Positions 26,412 to 38,049 are shown, counted from the stretch's first letter. The stretch is DNA of 64,000 bases from Rhipidocladum racemiflorum (GCA_036346355.1 JAYEVF010000093.1:1-64000), one strand, 5' to 3'. Notes: generated from the letters alone by a model not told the origin. Translations and numbers: made by a program.

Positions 26412-28417
26412 AGTAACACCCTTAAAACTAAACTATAGAACAAGAAAATTTCACAAGATCTCCCTAAAAACAGACATTACGGAAGCATTTCATGATAAGC
26501 AATTCAAACAGAATATAAGCAATTCAACAATACTAGCGACAACAAGTCTAAAACCAACCATAAGCAAGAATAAGTTTAGTCATAACAACAAATAGTCTAA
26601 GTGTAAATAAAATTCAGCAAGCTAATGTATTAAATAAACACTAGTTCATGGGAGTTGTGAAGACATTCAAGGTTTATTGTGTTGCTAGCCCACCCCTCAT
26701 GCTTATGTCTCTTGCACGCTACCTGAAAACAACAAAACACAAGCAAAGTGAGATTGGGTAATCTCAGCAAGCGGAACAATTAACACATAATCACATCCAT
26801 CAAGAATTTAACACACCACATGCTTTACATTCAACACCACAACATCGACTACCACAACCTCAAGAAATGCTGATGCTTGTGCATATGCTTATGCCATGAT
26901 CCTCTTCACCGTGCCCTTTCTCGTGAACACACGGTGTTGTACGGCGGTCGCCAAGACGCTGGCGCCGACAAACTTCCAATGCATGATTATGCAGTTAATG
27001 CTTCATGCATGAATTCATTCATAATTTTCCACATTGAGTCCACATATTTGCATGCCATCATATAACATGGATAGAAAAACAAATAACATTGAGATGAACT
27101 ATTTAGACAGTTCAACCAATAGGCAACATCATTCTTCTCTTTACTCATGGTTCAAAGCCAAAGCACATCATCACATTGCTAATCTAATTATTGCAATCTT
27201 CCTAGCAAATGATCAAACCATGTATGATTAATGTCATCGGGAAATATAACGAAGGCAATGCAAACAACGATGTATAGTTCAACCATAACACTACTTCCAC
27301 TTGCCTTTACCGACGAGACGATTTAATCTAGTTAAGGCCCAGAAGGGGCACCACCTGTACAAGCATATTTTCAGTATGCAATAACACCACAATTGATCAC
27401 ACAACTCAAACACGCAATTCCTACAACCCGTTCCCCTTTTCCAACACCGAAACCCCGATCTGTCCGGATCGAACAACAGCAACCCCCATTCTCTTTTTCG
27501 TATCTTTTTTTCTACAGAACATAAAAATATGAAAAAATTACAGGAGCTATATATTGACGAGATCTACAACTTTCCACAAGATCATAAATTCTAAATCCTC
27601 TGTTAAATATGCCTAAACAGTCGTCCAACACAGTGGATGAAATCTGTTTCCAGATTCTGTTCGTCGGTTTGCAACAGAGATAACTCTCAGAAAACTTCCC
27701 CAAAAATTCTGAAAAAATTACAAAAGCTAGGTCTCGACGTTATCTACAACTTTCTAGTTATAGGTTTTGGCAGGAAAAATCATCTATGCCACGTAAAACG
27801 CGAAACAATCCGCGCTGCACAATCCCCCCTTCCAGAAACAGCACCACGTGAACATCTACCCTTCTCCCCCAACAAGATCCATCCAAAACCCTCACCACCA
27901 GATCTAATACACTCCTAATCCCTAGGTAAAACAGAGGTAAAAGTTTGGGAATTTTACCTAGTGTTCTCCCTTGCGAACCCACGAAGAACACGCGATGAAC
28001 CCCGAATCGGCGATCTGCTCGTCCTCCACGCCTCCACGGAGTCGCTCCTCGCTTTCTCGTTCGCGATTCGCGGCGGATCTTGAGCCACCACGTTGGGGAT
28101 GGATGGGGTGGGTGTGGTGGCTGCTTGGGGTGGGAGTGGGAGAGGGAGGAGGCGCCTAGGGTTAGGGGGAAAAGGGGTGGCGCCCCCCTTGGCTAGTGGG
28201 CCGGCCCACTTAGGGGAAGGGGGAGGGAGAGGTGGGGAGGGAAATCCCGGCCTCGGCCCAGGTTGTCCTCAGCCCACAGATTCTAGCCCGACGCTCCAAA
28301 AAAAATATTAAAACGTCGCAGGAACTTTACTTACTCAATTCCCGACCAAACTACTCTCTTTTCGAAACAACCACGACGGAAAAGAACTAGGATCGCTCTC
28401 AGACCTAGGGCATCACA
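26412..28417 (-). repeat. 5' LTR of Tekay-1
   Basis: The 2006-bp LTR is the pair of 19369-21349. Differences are concentrated at CG words (for example TACGGCGGTCGCC against TATCGGCATTTGTCA near the same point). Some of the apparent divergence may therefore be technical. Confidence 0.88.
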
Positions 28418-28576
28418 AAATCTCGAGGATCTCAGATCGCGCCTGGATGAGAGGCAACTCCAGCGTGGTGGGGACCTACGCCACGTCCTCAGGGGACGTC
28501 GCGAACGCCGCAGCCGACGCTGGCCAACCCCGAGCACTCGCCGATCAACAGGGGCTTCCCTCTCGACTGGGAGAGC

Positions 28577-29362
28577 GTGACTGCACTCCTTGACCCCATC
28601 CCAGGGTCGAGGGGCCGGGCGAGCCGACACCGCTTCCCCTACAACGCTGGATGCCAGCGCTTTCTCCGTCTCCGGCAAGCTGCGTGGCCGGAAAGATTCC
28701 ACCCCGCCTCCATCGAGAAGTACGATGGCACCGCCAACCCGAAGGAGTTCCTACAAATCTACACCACGGTAGTACGAGCTGCGGGGGGCTCCGAAAAAGT
28801 TATGGCCAACTACCTCCCGACAGCACTAACGGGCTCCGCCCGGTCTTGGCTACTTAACCTCCCGCGAGGCTCTGTGCGCTCGTGGGAGGAGTTGTGCGAC
28901 ATTTTCGTCGCCAACTTCCAGGGCTCCTACGCTCAGCCGGGCATGGAGGATGACCTCCACGCTCTGGAACAGATGGAGAGGGAGTCCCTGAGAAAATTCA
29001 TTTGGCGATTCAGCCACTGCCGCAACACGATCCCCCGGATTTCAGAGCAATCAGTGATCATTGCATTCCGGAGGGGGGTCCGTGACCATAAGATGCGGGA
29101 GAAGATGGCTACCCGCACCATCGTAACCACTTCCGAGTTGTTCTCCCTGGCGTACAAGTGCGCCAGGGCGGCCGAAGCTCGGGAGTGCGCGACAAGGCCT
29201 TCCGACCCCGGCGACGCCGACACCTCGAATTCCTCCGACCGCAAGAAGAAGAAGAAGCGAAAGGAGGCCACCGCTAGGGAAGTCCTGGTTGCCGAACCAG
29301 AAACCAAGTCCCGGCGTCGCGACGATCAAAACCGAGGGGATGAGCGCCGACCAAATACATGA
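28577..29362 (+). CDS. gag: gag of the Tat element (261 codons; N-terminus uncertain)
   Basis: This is the longest clean coding stretch of the Tat element. It holds a retrotransposon gag domain: WPERFHPASIEKYDGTANPK near residue 40, then FLQIYTTVVRAAGG, and RSWLLNLPRGSVRSWEELCD near residues 93-112. MERESLRKFIWRFSHCRN follows. The tail is Lys-rich (DRKKKKKRKEA). The product would form the capsid. The methionine at 28577 is the first in the frame after the Tekay-1 insertion. The true start may lie upstream and may have been separated by that insertion. The frame ends at 29362, before the zinc knuckle, which is found in another frame downstream. The polyprotein is therefore frameshifted here. 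Confidence 0.8.
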   Translation: MTALLDPIPGSRGRASRHRFPYNAGCQRFLRLRQAAWPERFHPASIEKYDGTANPKEFLQIYTTVVRAAGGSEKVMANYLPTALTGSARSWLLNLPRGSVRSWEELCDIFVANFQGSYAQPGMEDDLHALEQMERESLRKFIWRFSHCRNTIPRISEQSVIIAFRRGVRDHKMREKMATRTIVTTSELFSLAYKCARAAEARECATRPSDPGDADTSNSSDRKKKKKRKEATAREVLVAEPETKSRRRDDQNRGDERRPNT

Positions 29363-30326
29363 TCGCAGAACCGCCGCCGCCCGTCGCGAAGATAGTGGGG
29401 GCAAACCTTATTGCCCCATCCATCGAACGAGTGGACACGATTTGGAGGATTGCCAAGTTGTGTCCAAACTGGTGGACTAGCGGCTCAAGAAGCGCCACGA
29501 GAAAGACCATGGAGACGGTGACGACGAAGACTCAGCTCCGTTGGCCTTCCAATAGGCGGAGCATACGGTGGCGTTCATTCACGGTGGCTCAGCCACCTAC
29601 TCATCAAACTCACAGTACAAGCGGGACCTACGGCAGTTCAAGGCATCGCATCGGCCCGGGCGGGCAGCATCAAGTGGCTCGGAGCAAACGATCACTTTCA
29701 CCGCCGACTCACCCAGAGAATGTCTCGCCCTGGCCATCTCCCGACATGGTGTCTCCCACTGCTCGCAACGCCGGCTTGGGCGGTTCTCGCGATGGAGGCA
29801 GACCATCAACTTGCTGTCTGTTGGGGCGTACCAAGCGCACCAGATACCGTATGAGGAGCTGCGTCCGGCCCCACTTTTCTACGGGGTTGCCCCCGGGGTG
29901 GGCCTCTTGCCCCTGGGGCTGGTCCGGCTGCCTGTTACGTTCGGGAGTGCGAAAAACTTCCGGACGGAGCTTGTCGACTTCGAGGTCGCTGACTTTAACC
30001 TCCCGTACAATGCCCTGCTTGGCCGACCAGCTCTGGTCAAATTTATGGCAGTTGCCCACTACGCCTACATGCTGGTGAAGATCCCTGGGCCTGGGGGCCC
30101 AATCACGGTGAAGGTGGACAGGCTGGAAGCCCTGCGTCTCAGCAAACAGATACAGGATCTGGCCGGCACCACCTGCTCGGTGCGCGATAAAGACGACAGC
30201 CTGGGCGCCCCCTCGGTCAGGGCCCGCGCTTCGCCCGGTCCCTCGGGCGAAGCGAAGGTGGTCTCCGTGGGGGAGGATGGCTCCGGCAAGGTCGTGAAGA
30301 TCGGCATCGACCTCAGCGCCAAATAG
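29363..30326 (+). pseudogene. pol: Zinc knuckle and protease of the Tat element (frameshifted)
   Basis: 29412-29453 encodes CPIHRTSGHDLEDC, a Cys-His-His-Cys knuckle of the Tat type, in a different frame from gag. The protease occupies about 29568-30326: TITFTADSPRECLALAISRH, then INLLSVGAYQ, then LPYNALLGRPALVKFMAVAH. The active-site Asp-Gly-Gly is encoded near 29790 in the neighbouring frame, so a frameshift sits within the active site. A TAG ends the frame at 30324-30326. The enzyme would mature the polyprotein; as it stands it could not. Confidence 0.75.
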
Positions 30327-31260
30327 GAAGGCACGCTCGTCACCTTCCTCTGGTCTAACCTGGACGTGTTCGCTTGGGAACCGTCAGAAATGACTGGGGT
30401 CCCTAGGGAGGTGATTGAGCAACGATTGGCAATGCTCCCGGGAGCACACCCGGTTCGATAAAAGATCCGGCGGCAGGCGCCAGAGCGGCAGGATGCCATT
30501 CGGGACAAAGTGGAGAAACTTCTGTCTACTAAGATTGTGCGGGAGGCCACCTACCCGGGGTGGTTGGCCAACCCCGTGCTTGTGAGGAAGTCCAACGGGA
30601 AGTGGCGAATGTGCATCGACTTCACCGACCTCAACAAGGCCTGCCCTAAGAACTGCACTTCGCCGCGGATAGACATCGCCGCCGACTCCACGGGCGGGTG
30701 CGGCGCTCTATGCTTCCTTGACGCCTACTCGGTTATCATCGATCAAGATGGCACGGAAGACGAAGAGAAGATCGCTTTTGTGACTCCTCTCTGTATATTG
30801 TTATGTCTGGATGCCCTTCGGCTAAAGAACGCTGGCTCCACTACCGGGCCATGCACATTGTGTTTGGGCCCCAAGTTGGGAAAAACCTTGAAGTGTATGT
30901 TGACGACCTGGTAGTAAAGACAAAGAAGGCCGATGAGCTTGTCCAGACCTGGAAGAGACCTTCTCCCGCCTCGTAAAATATTGTCTAAAGTTGAATCCCG
31001 AGAAGTGCGTGTTCTGGGCGCCTCATCCGGAAGTTTCTGATTCCTGGTCTCCGCCGCTGGATCGAGGTCAACCTGCAGAAGATAGAAGCAATTGAGCGGA
31101 TGCAGCCGCCACCCGGCCAAGCAAATGGCAGTTGCTTGATCGCCGTCTGCCTCCCTTGGCCGATTCATTGCCCTGGCTAGGGGAGAAGAGCCCGCCTTTG
31201 TTCAAGATGTTGAAGAAGACCAACTCATTTGAATGGACCCGTGGCCCAAAGAAAGCGCTC
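30327..31260 (+). pseudogene. pol: Reverse transcriptase of the Tat element (stops and frameshifts)
   Basis: The stretch 30510-30914 reads KLLSTKIVREATYPGWLANP, then NGKWRMCIDFTDLNKACPKN, the palm/fingers of Ty3/Gypsy RT. The catalytic YVDD is encoded at 30896-30907, in a different frame from the preceding part. Stops occur at 30324 and in the CGATAAAAG word near 30459. The DAYSGYHQI-type motif is degraded to DAYSVIIDQ. The thumb region to 31260 is recognisable only in pieces. Confidence 0.78.
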
Positions 31261-31720
31261 AAGAATTAAAGAAGTACCTCTCCTCCCCCCCCGGTGCTGG
31301 TCGCCCCCGAGCCGGGTGAGCCACTGCTATTGTACGTTGTGGATAGCCCCTCTGTAGTGAGCGCGGCGCTGGTGGTGGAGCGAGAGGGTATCCAACGGCC
31401 GGTCTATTACATCAGCAAGGTGCTACACGACGCGGAAATAAGGTATCCTCAAGCTCAGAAGATGGTCTACGCCGTGATAGTGGCGTCAAGAAAGTTGCGG
31501 CACTATTTCCAAGGGAGGGAGATAACAGTGGTCTCCTCATTCCCCCTGCGTGAGATCCTCCACAATCGTGAAGCAGAGGGCCGCATCGCAAAGTGATCCG
31601 TCGAGCTGGGGGAGTTCGGTATCAAATTTGCCCCTCGTACCGCAATAAAGAGTCAAAGGCTAGAAGACTTCGTCGTCGAGTGGACTCCAGCTGAGCTCGA
31701 AGCAGATGAGGCCCCCGCAT
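31261..31720 (+). pseudogene. pol: First RNase H of the Tat element
   Basis: 31294-31596 is open and encodes LYVVDSPSVVSAALVVE, then RPVYYISKVLHDAEIRYPQA and LRHYFQGREITVVSSFPLRE, the conventional Gypsy RNase H linked to RT. A TGA interrupts after GRIAK, but the same frame continues with SVELGEFGIKFAPR, so a single substitution may have created the stop. The normally acidic first catalytic position falls in VVDSPS. Confidence 0.75.
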
Positions 31721-32151
31721 CCTCCCCCTGGACACTTTTCTTCGACGGATCCTTCAAGCTCGAAGGCGCGGGGGCTGGCGTCCTCTTGGTCTCTCTGACC
31801 GGGGATCTTCTCAAGTACGTGGTCGTCCTCGACTTCAAGGCCACTAACAACGTCGCCGAGTACGAGGGTTTGCTGGCTGGGCTTCGGGCAGCCGCGGCCA
31901 TCGGTGTTCGGCGCCTGCTAGTGAAGGGCGACTCCCTACTGGTCGTCAACCAAGCAAGGAAGGACTTTTCCTGCCCTGACCCCGTCATGGCAGCATACCT
32001 GGCGGAGGTCAGGAAATTGGAGCGACACTTCGAAGGATTGGGGTATGCTCATATCCCCCGACGCGACAACTACTTGGCGAATGAGCTTGCTCAGCTCGCT
32101 TCAACAAGATCTCCTGTCCTGGTCGGGGTCTTTGAAGAAAGGCTTCCATGA
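31721..32151 (+). CDS. Second, archaeal-type RNase H of the Tat element (open)
   Basis: The frame encodes LFFDGSFKLEGAGAGVLL, then NVAEYEGLLAGLRAAAAIGV, KGDSLLVVNQ and RRDNYLANELAQLAS. The four catalytic acids (Asp, Glu, Asp, Asp) all appear present. This second RNase H is an acquired domain diagnostic of Tat elements. It lies directly before integrase in the polyprotein and has no independent start. The open frame from the internal Met at 31786 to the stop at 32151 ends with VGVFEERLP. It is the best preserved enzymatic domain of this element. Confidence 0.8.
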
Positions 32152-33480
32152 CCGTCCATCGCAGCCCCCGTCTTCGGTGGGCACGATGGTGATACCGCTC
32201 CAGCCCTCGCTACCGAGGGAAAGTGGTTCCGCGAAACGCCCAGCCAAAGTGAGTACCCTGACGACCACCTCGTGGTCGCCGCTTGACCGAAGGCACATGG
32301 ATGGATCCAATCCTGGCCTACCTGCGGGATCAAGTGTCCCCCGACGATGATGCATCAGCAAAGAAGGTAGCACGAAAGGCCAAGTGCTATACCCTGGTGG
32401 GCGGGGACCTGTACCGCCAGGGTAGAAACGGGATTCTTCTGAAGTGCATCACTCGGGAAGAGGGGAGCACTTTGCTCTCTGATATCCACGGAGGCGTGTG
32501 CGGGAGCCATGTGTTCGGTCTAACGATGGCGGGAAAGGCTTTCCGCCAAGGGTTCTATTGGCCAACCGCCCTCCAGGATGCTTGCGAGCTGGTGAGGAGG
32601 TGCGAGGCGTGCCAATTCCATACCAAGCAAATCCACCAACCGGCCCAAGCCCTACAAACCATCCCGCTCTCATGGCCCTTCGCGGTCTGGGGGCTGGATA
32701 TCCTGGGACCGTTCCCGCGGGCCACAGGGGGCTACACCCACATGTTTGTCGCTATTGACAAATTCACTAAGTGGGTGGAAGCCGAGGCGGTGAGAGCCAT
32801 TACCGCCGCTGCTGCAGTCAAATTCATGCAAGGGATCTTCGCCCGCTTCGGAGTCGCCAACCGCATCATCACTGACAACGGCATTACGCTCACCGCTGCC
32901 TTCCTAGACTTCTCGCGAAGAGATGGGCACCAAGGTCTGCTTTTGCCTCGGTTGCCCATCCGAGGAGCAACGGGCAAGTCGAAGGGCCAACGCTACTGTG
33001 CCGAAGGCCTCAAGACCGGCATTCGATCGACTCCGCAAGCGTGGGACCCGGTGGACCGAAGAGCTCCCGGCGGTGTTGTGGTTGCTCCGCACCACTCCTA
33101 GCCGGGCCACCGGGGAAACCCCTTTCTTCCTGGTCTACGACGCGGAAGCTGTTCTCCCTTCGGAGCTGGAGCCGATCACCACGTGTCGCGGCGTTCGCGG
33201 AGGAGGATCGTGAAGATCTGCGCCGACAACGCCAATCTCTTGAAGAGGTGCGGGACCGGGCGCCTGCGCTACCGTGCGATACCAAAGAAAGTCTCAGTGG
33301 TACCACGCCTCCCGGTCAACGAGAACACCGGGCAAAGGCGACCTGGTCTTCATGAAGAGATCCAATGCATGCCGGTCGCATAAGTCGTTTCCCAGTGGGA
33401 GGGACCCTTCAAAGTGGTTTCGCCTCGTCCCGGCGGTCAGTTGGCCATCGAACACGGCGAAGAGCTCAGAACTCCCTAAC
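32152..33480 (+). pseudogene. pol: Integrase of the Tat element (frameshifted C-terminus)
   Basis: 32283-33101 encodes the zinc-binding N-terminal domain: HGGVCGSH, then FYWPTALQDACELVRRCEAC. The catalytic core has WGLDILGPFPRATGG (first Asp), a VAIDKFTKWVEAEAV segment and RIITDNGITLTAAF (second Asp). After about 32915 the frame is lost. NGQVE, expected to bear the catalytic Glu, is read in another frame near 32970. The C-terminal region continues in pieces (AVLWLLRTTPSRATGETPF, then LVYDAEAVLPSELE) to about 33480. Confidence 0.78.
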
Positions 33481-34163
33481 ATAGAAAATCTGGCGCAAGT
33501 TCTACCCTTGACCGTTGTAAGTCCTGTGCTCTGCTCCCGACTCACTGAATGTGTCTTCCTCTCCACCGCCGTCGGGAAGGCCTTATGTTTGAAATTGAAT
33601 GTTCACTTCCTTTATCCGCAGTAATTTTTCTCCCTACCCTCTTTGGTCTCCTCGCCCACTGGGCAGTTGTCGGGCGCTCCCCTTGGTACCCTCGCGGCCT
33701 TGCAAAACCCAAAGAGCAAAGGCGGAACCACTAAGTGAGAACGGCGTGCAGGGGTAGGTGATCGGACGGCTAGTTCAGCACGATCCCCGGCACGGTCATG
33801 ACGCTCCGGGTGTCCCCGTGGGGGTCGACGACTTGAACACTGTTGTCGAAAACCTAAGGCCATGTCACGACTCACTAAGTGTTCGTCCCCTATGGGCTAC
33901 CTGGGAGGCAAAATTTTGCTAAGTCAAGGGGTTCGAAGGAAGTGACTCCCTGGAGCAAGTCCTTAAGTCATTAAGCGGTCATGCACTCGTTCGTTCGGAA
34001 CCAGTGGAGCAAAAATAAAGAGTAGATCCCGGGTGGCATGATGACGAGCTTGTGCTTCAGTCTCGTTTTAAATTAATTTGCATCAAGTATCTTACAGGCG
34101 GAAACAAAAAAGAAGAAGACAGGGGGGCGGACTACGCTACTGGCGGCTCCTCCTCGTCCTCCT
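33481..34163 (+). other. Tat spacer between integrase and the antisense ORF
   Basis: No convincing coding frame or RNA gene is present. It is the convergent 3' region where plus-strand pol and the minus-strand ORF would both terminate. Confidence 0.6.
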
Positions 34164-34786
34164 CTACCGCCTCTGCAGTCGCCACGTCTTCGGCAACTGG
34201 GCCAACGCTCCACTCATCGCCATCGCCTTCCTCGGCCGCTTCCACCGGGATTCTCCATCTCCACCAGGCAAAGAACCTGCTCGGCAAAGATCTTGGACCC
34301 GCTCCTCCACCTGCGCCCAGTCGCCTTTGATCCCCAGGACGGTGGCCACAGGATCGGTTGGCGCCACGGCCGCGCAGCGAGTTAGCACGCATTCGCTGCG
34401 GGCCGCTGCAACTGCGCGCCCCTCCTGAGCGGACCGGGCGGTCAGGGCGGTGGGCAAGTGCGTGAGGAAGTCCGCGATACGGCCGAGGCAGAATGCGTAG
34501 TGCGCTAGCTTCTGCTCCCGCGGAGGCAGTTGCACCAACCCCAGGGGGGCTAGGCTGGCCACCGCCGGGCCGGCGTGGTATAGCATCTCCAACAGAATCG
34601 CCTCCGACCGAATTCGGTCGACCTTCTCCGCATCCAACTCCGCGGAGAGCTCCTCGGCGTGGCGGGCGCTCTGCTCCCGCCGCTCTCGCTCCCTCAGCAG
34701 CTGCAGCTCCAGCCCCGACTCCCGTCCGCGGGAGTCCTCCACCTCCTTTGCGAAGGTGGTTAATCTGGGTCCCCGCCTCACACCGC

Positions 34787-36840
34787 TGTAACACCCTACA
34801 AATCTAAACTCATCGACAAGAAAATTTCGACAAAGATCTCCCTAAAATTAGGACAAAACGGAAGTGACAACAAGATTCATAATAAACATTACAAACAGGA
34901 ATAACATAAAAGCATCAATACTAGAGATAACAAGTCTAAATCAACCAGAAAACAAACATAAACGTAAAACAGCTCCAAAGAGGACATCAACAGTCTATGA
35001 TTAATAAAATTTCAGCAAGCTAATGAATTATTAAATGCACTAGTCCATGTGATTCGTGGATGACCCCGGAGGGTTGATTGTGCTACTAAGCCCACCCTTC
35101 AAGCTACGACTCGCAAGAACTACCCCGAAACAACAAAATAACAAGGGTGAGATTGGGTAATCTCAACAAGCGGAACAACTTCTAACAAATAACACAGCCA
35201 CAAGAAAACTAGCATACCAAATTCCTCATGTCCAATACCACATTACAGAGTCCACACAACCTCAGTAGAATGCATATGATTGTGCACATGCTTATGCCAT
35301 GATCCTCCTCACCGTGCCCTTTCTCGTGAACACACGGTGTTGTACGCAGACGGCCACAAGACGCCAAGGCCGACAAACTTCCAATGCATGATTATGCAGT
35401 TAATGCTTCATGCATAAATACATTCATAACTTCCCACTCTGAATTCACATGCTTGCATACCATCAAATAACATGGATAAAATGTGAACATCATTGAGATA
35501 GAATATCTCAACAATTCATCTTGCAAACAACATCTTTCTTCATTCTTACTCATGATTCAAAAGCCAAACAACCACATCACAATGCAGGATAGGATATTGC
35601 AATCTCATAAACAAGTAGTTAAACCATGTAGGTGTGCTGCAATTAAGGTTTATATTGAAGACGAAACAAATAGCGAAGTTATAGTTTAGCAAGACCGCTA
35701 CTTCCACTTGCCTTTACCAACGTGGGATGACGAACCTAGTTGGCGCCCAGAAGGGGCACCACCTGAACAAGCATTCTTTCAGCATATAATAACATCACAA
35801 TTGATCACACAATTCAAACACGCGTTTCCTACAACCCGTTCCCCTTTTAAAACACCGAAACCCCGATCTGTCCGGATCAAACAGCAGCACCCTCTCTTCA
35901 CAATTTCGTATCTTTTTTTATACAGATCATAAAAATATAAAAAAATTTACAGGAGCTAGATATTGACGGGATCTACAACTTTTATGAAGATCATAAATTT
36001 CAATTCAATTGTTAATTATGCCTAAACAGACGTCCAACACAGTAGACGAAATCTGTTTCCAGATTCTGTTCGTCAACTTCCAACAGCTGTAACTCTCAGA
36101 CCGTCATCCCACAAATTCTGAAAAAATTACAGAAGCTAGATCTCGACGTTATCTACAACTTTCTAGTTATAGGTTTTTGCAGGAAAAATCGTCTAGGTCA
36201 CGTAAAACGTGAAACAATCCGCGCTGCACAATCTCCCCTTCCAAAAACAGCACCACGTGAACATCTACCCTTCTCCCCCATCAAGATCCATCCAAACCAC
36301 TCACCACCAGATCTAATACACTCCTAATCCCTAGGTAGAACAGGGGTAAAAGATTGGGAATTTTACCTTGAGTTCCTCTTGCGAACTCCACAAAGAACAC
36401 GCGACGATCCCGGAGCGGAAATCTGTTCGCCCTCCTCGCCTCCACGGATCCTCTTCTCGCTTTCTCCTTCGGCTTCGCGGTGGATCTTGAGCCACCACGC
36501 AAGGGGAGGAAGAGGTGGAGTGGGGCGGCTGCTAGGGGGAGAGGGGGAGGCGCCCTAGGGTTTGGGGTGGGGTGGCCGGCCACATGGGGAGGCGCCACCC
36601 CTTTAGGGGGAGGTGGGCCGGCCCACTTAGGGCGTGGGGAGGGGGAGGTGGGAGAAGAATTCCCGGCCCAGGCCCAAGTTTTCCTCGGCCCACTATTTCT
36701 AGCCCGAATACTCCAAATTTAATATTAATACGCCGCATAAACTTCAATTATTTAATTCCCCAACAATTTCCCTCATTCCTCCCGAAACAAAACCAGGAAA
36801 AAGGAATCCTAGAATCGCTTTGACGCTCTAAGGCATCACA
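34787..36840 (-). repeat. Solo LTR of a Tekay-related family inside the Tat antisense ORF
   Basis: The plus strand begins TGTAACACCCTAC and ends CTAAGGCATCACA, a 2054-bp LTR without internal sequence. It is related to, but clearly different from, the LTRs of Tekay-1 (shared AGAAAATTTCGA, AAAGATCTCCCTAAAA and ACACGGTGTTGTACG words). The flanks ACCGC and GCCGT agree at the central three bases, so the target duplication is imperfect. The solo form implies recombination between two LTRs of a former full element. The coiled-coil coding sequence of the antisense ORF continues on both sides. Confidence 0.85.
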
Positions 36841-37134
36841 GCCGTTCCTTGCTTGTCGCCAGGCGGCTACTCGTGCTGGAGTAGAGCTCGCTAAGGGCGG
36901 CCAGCAGAGCATCCACGTCTGCCGAAGGGATGGAGGCGACGGGGGGCTCTGGGGTGGGCAAGGGGTCCACCGGCCCGGCCCGAAAGCCGGCGATCGGGCG
37001 GGATGACCACGCGGGGGTCGCCCTCCTCAAGCTGCCCGCCCTGAGGCGCAGCAGCCCCAGCACCCTGAGGCACAGCAGCCCCAGCGTCCTGGTCATTTCC
37101 GGTCTGGGCGGCGAGGACGTCTGGACTGGGCACC

Positions 37135-37216
37135 CTGAAAGAAAGAAAAAATAACGGTAAGATGCCTTTTTTAAGAGATCTGACTGTATTTTGCGTGCGC
37201 ATTTTTGAAAAAGTAC
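37135..37216 (-). other. Predicted intron 2 of the Tat antisense ORF (82 bp)
   Basis: On the minus strand the donor is CCTAG|GTACTTTTTC and the acceptor is TTTCTTTCTTTCAG|GGTG. The interior is AT-rich and stop-containing between GC-rich coding flanks, the classical contrast of grass introns. Confidence 0.68.
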
Positions 37217-37950
37217 CTAGGTGGCGGCCTCGGGAAGCGGGGCACACCCGGGGCAAAGAACAGTCCTCCATGCGCTGCTGACGGCACCGGTCCCGGCGGC
37301 CTGAGGACCGGAACCGGCGGCGGAGGAGGGAGAAGCGCCGCCACTGGTGGTGGCGGTGGCGGCGGCGGCCGAAACGTTGTCAGAGTTGGCGGCAGTGGCG
37401 GCGGCCGTAACGTTGTCGGAGCCGGCGGCGGCGGCAGCATCGTCCCCAGAATGGGCGCCGGAGGGTCCAGGATCACCACCTCAGCGGAGGCGACGGAGGA
37501 CGAGGTCGCGTTGGCCAACAGACCCCCCGCTGCCGTTGAGGAGCCCGCCACGGCGGCAGAAGAGCTCCCCGCGGCGGCGGTGGAGGACTCCCGCCTTGCC
37601 GAGCTCAAAGAAGACAAAGCGAAGGCGCAGTGGTGCCCACCGAAAGGCGGGGTCTTTGGGAAGGCCCGCCGGTGGTGTCGTCGTCGGCAGGGCGTTGGCG
37701 TCTACCCTGGTCGCCCCTCCCTGATTGCCGGAGGGAGGGGGGTCTCGGATCGTCAGGGGCGCCTGGTGCGCGGTAGTGTCAGGCGTCCCCATGGCGTCCA
37801 TTTTCGGCATTGCCCGGACGATCAGCGCGCGCTCCCTGGGCTCTAAACGGCATAGTGGGAGCGCGCCCTCCGGAAATGGCGGGACGGCGCCGGCAAGGCC
37901 CAGCTGTCCCATCCACGCGTCAATCAGGTTCGGGGTCAGGTTCCCAGCGG

Positions 37951-38049
37951 CTAACAAAAGGAAGAAGAAAAAAGTGTCGTCAGAATCCACGGGAACTAAA
38001 AAAAAGAAGAAGAACGAGGGAAAGGGGCGATTCAAAAATAACCGCCTAC
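37951..38049 (-). other. Predicted intron 1 of the Tat antisense ORF (99 bp)
   Basis: On the minus strand the donor is CCTGGAG|GTAGGCGG and the acceptor is CCTTTTGTTAG|CCGCTG. The pyrimidine tract is long. Its length is a multiple of three and it lacks stops. A naive translation therefore reads through it as the odd Phe-rich stretch SFFFFFLVPVDSDDTFFFF. Confidence 0.72.

Larger units (their letters stand above)
19369..28417 (-). mobile_element. Tekay/Del-type chromovirus retrotransposon (Tekay-1), nested in Tat
   Basis: This full-length 9.05-kb element reads on the minus strand. It has a 3' LTR at 19369-21349, a 5' LTR at 26412-28417 and a primer site at 26397-26408 (complement TGGTATCGGAGC, a methionine-tRNA type with one change). 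The polypurine tract lies beside 21349 and the 5-bp duplication is perfect. Gag, protease, RT (FIDD), RNase H, integrase and a chromodomain remnant (REATWEAED) follow in that order. The chromodomain and the SIQYHPGKANVVADALSKR motif in RNase H place it in Tekay/Del. Frameshifts occur throughout, so no intact polyprotein remains. The LTR ends on the plus strand are AGAACACCC/AGTAACACCC where TGTAACACC would be usual. Confidence 0.88.

Noticed and set aside
34493..34807. Pro-rich plus-strand frame before the solo LTR
   Set aside because: It is a shadow of the Glu/Arg-rich coiled-coil frame on the minus strand.
34787..36840. Remnant of a full second Tekay element
   Set aside because: Both LTR ends are present, with antisense-ORF coding sequence on both sides and no internal region, so a solo LTR explains it fully.
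37205..37846. 213-codon Gly-rich plus-strand frame (glycine-rich protein)
   Set aside because: It is the reverse complement of the Pro/Ala-rich antisense ORF and crosses both predicted intron borders. No signal peptide or start context is seen.
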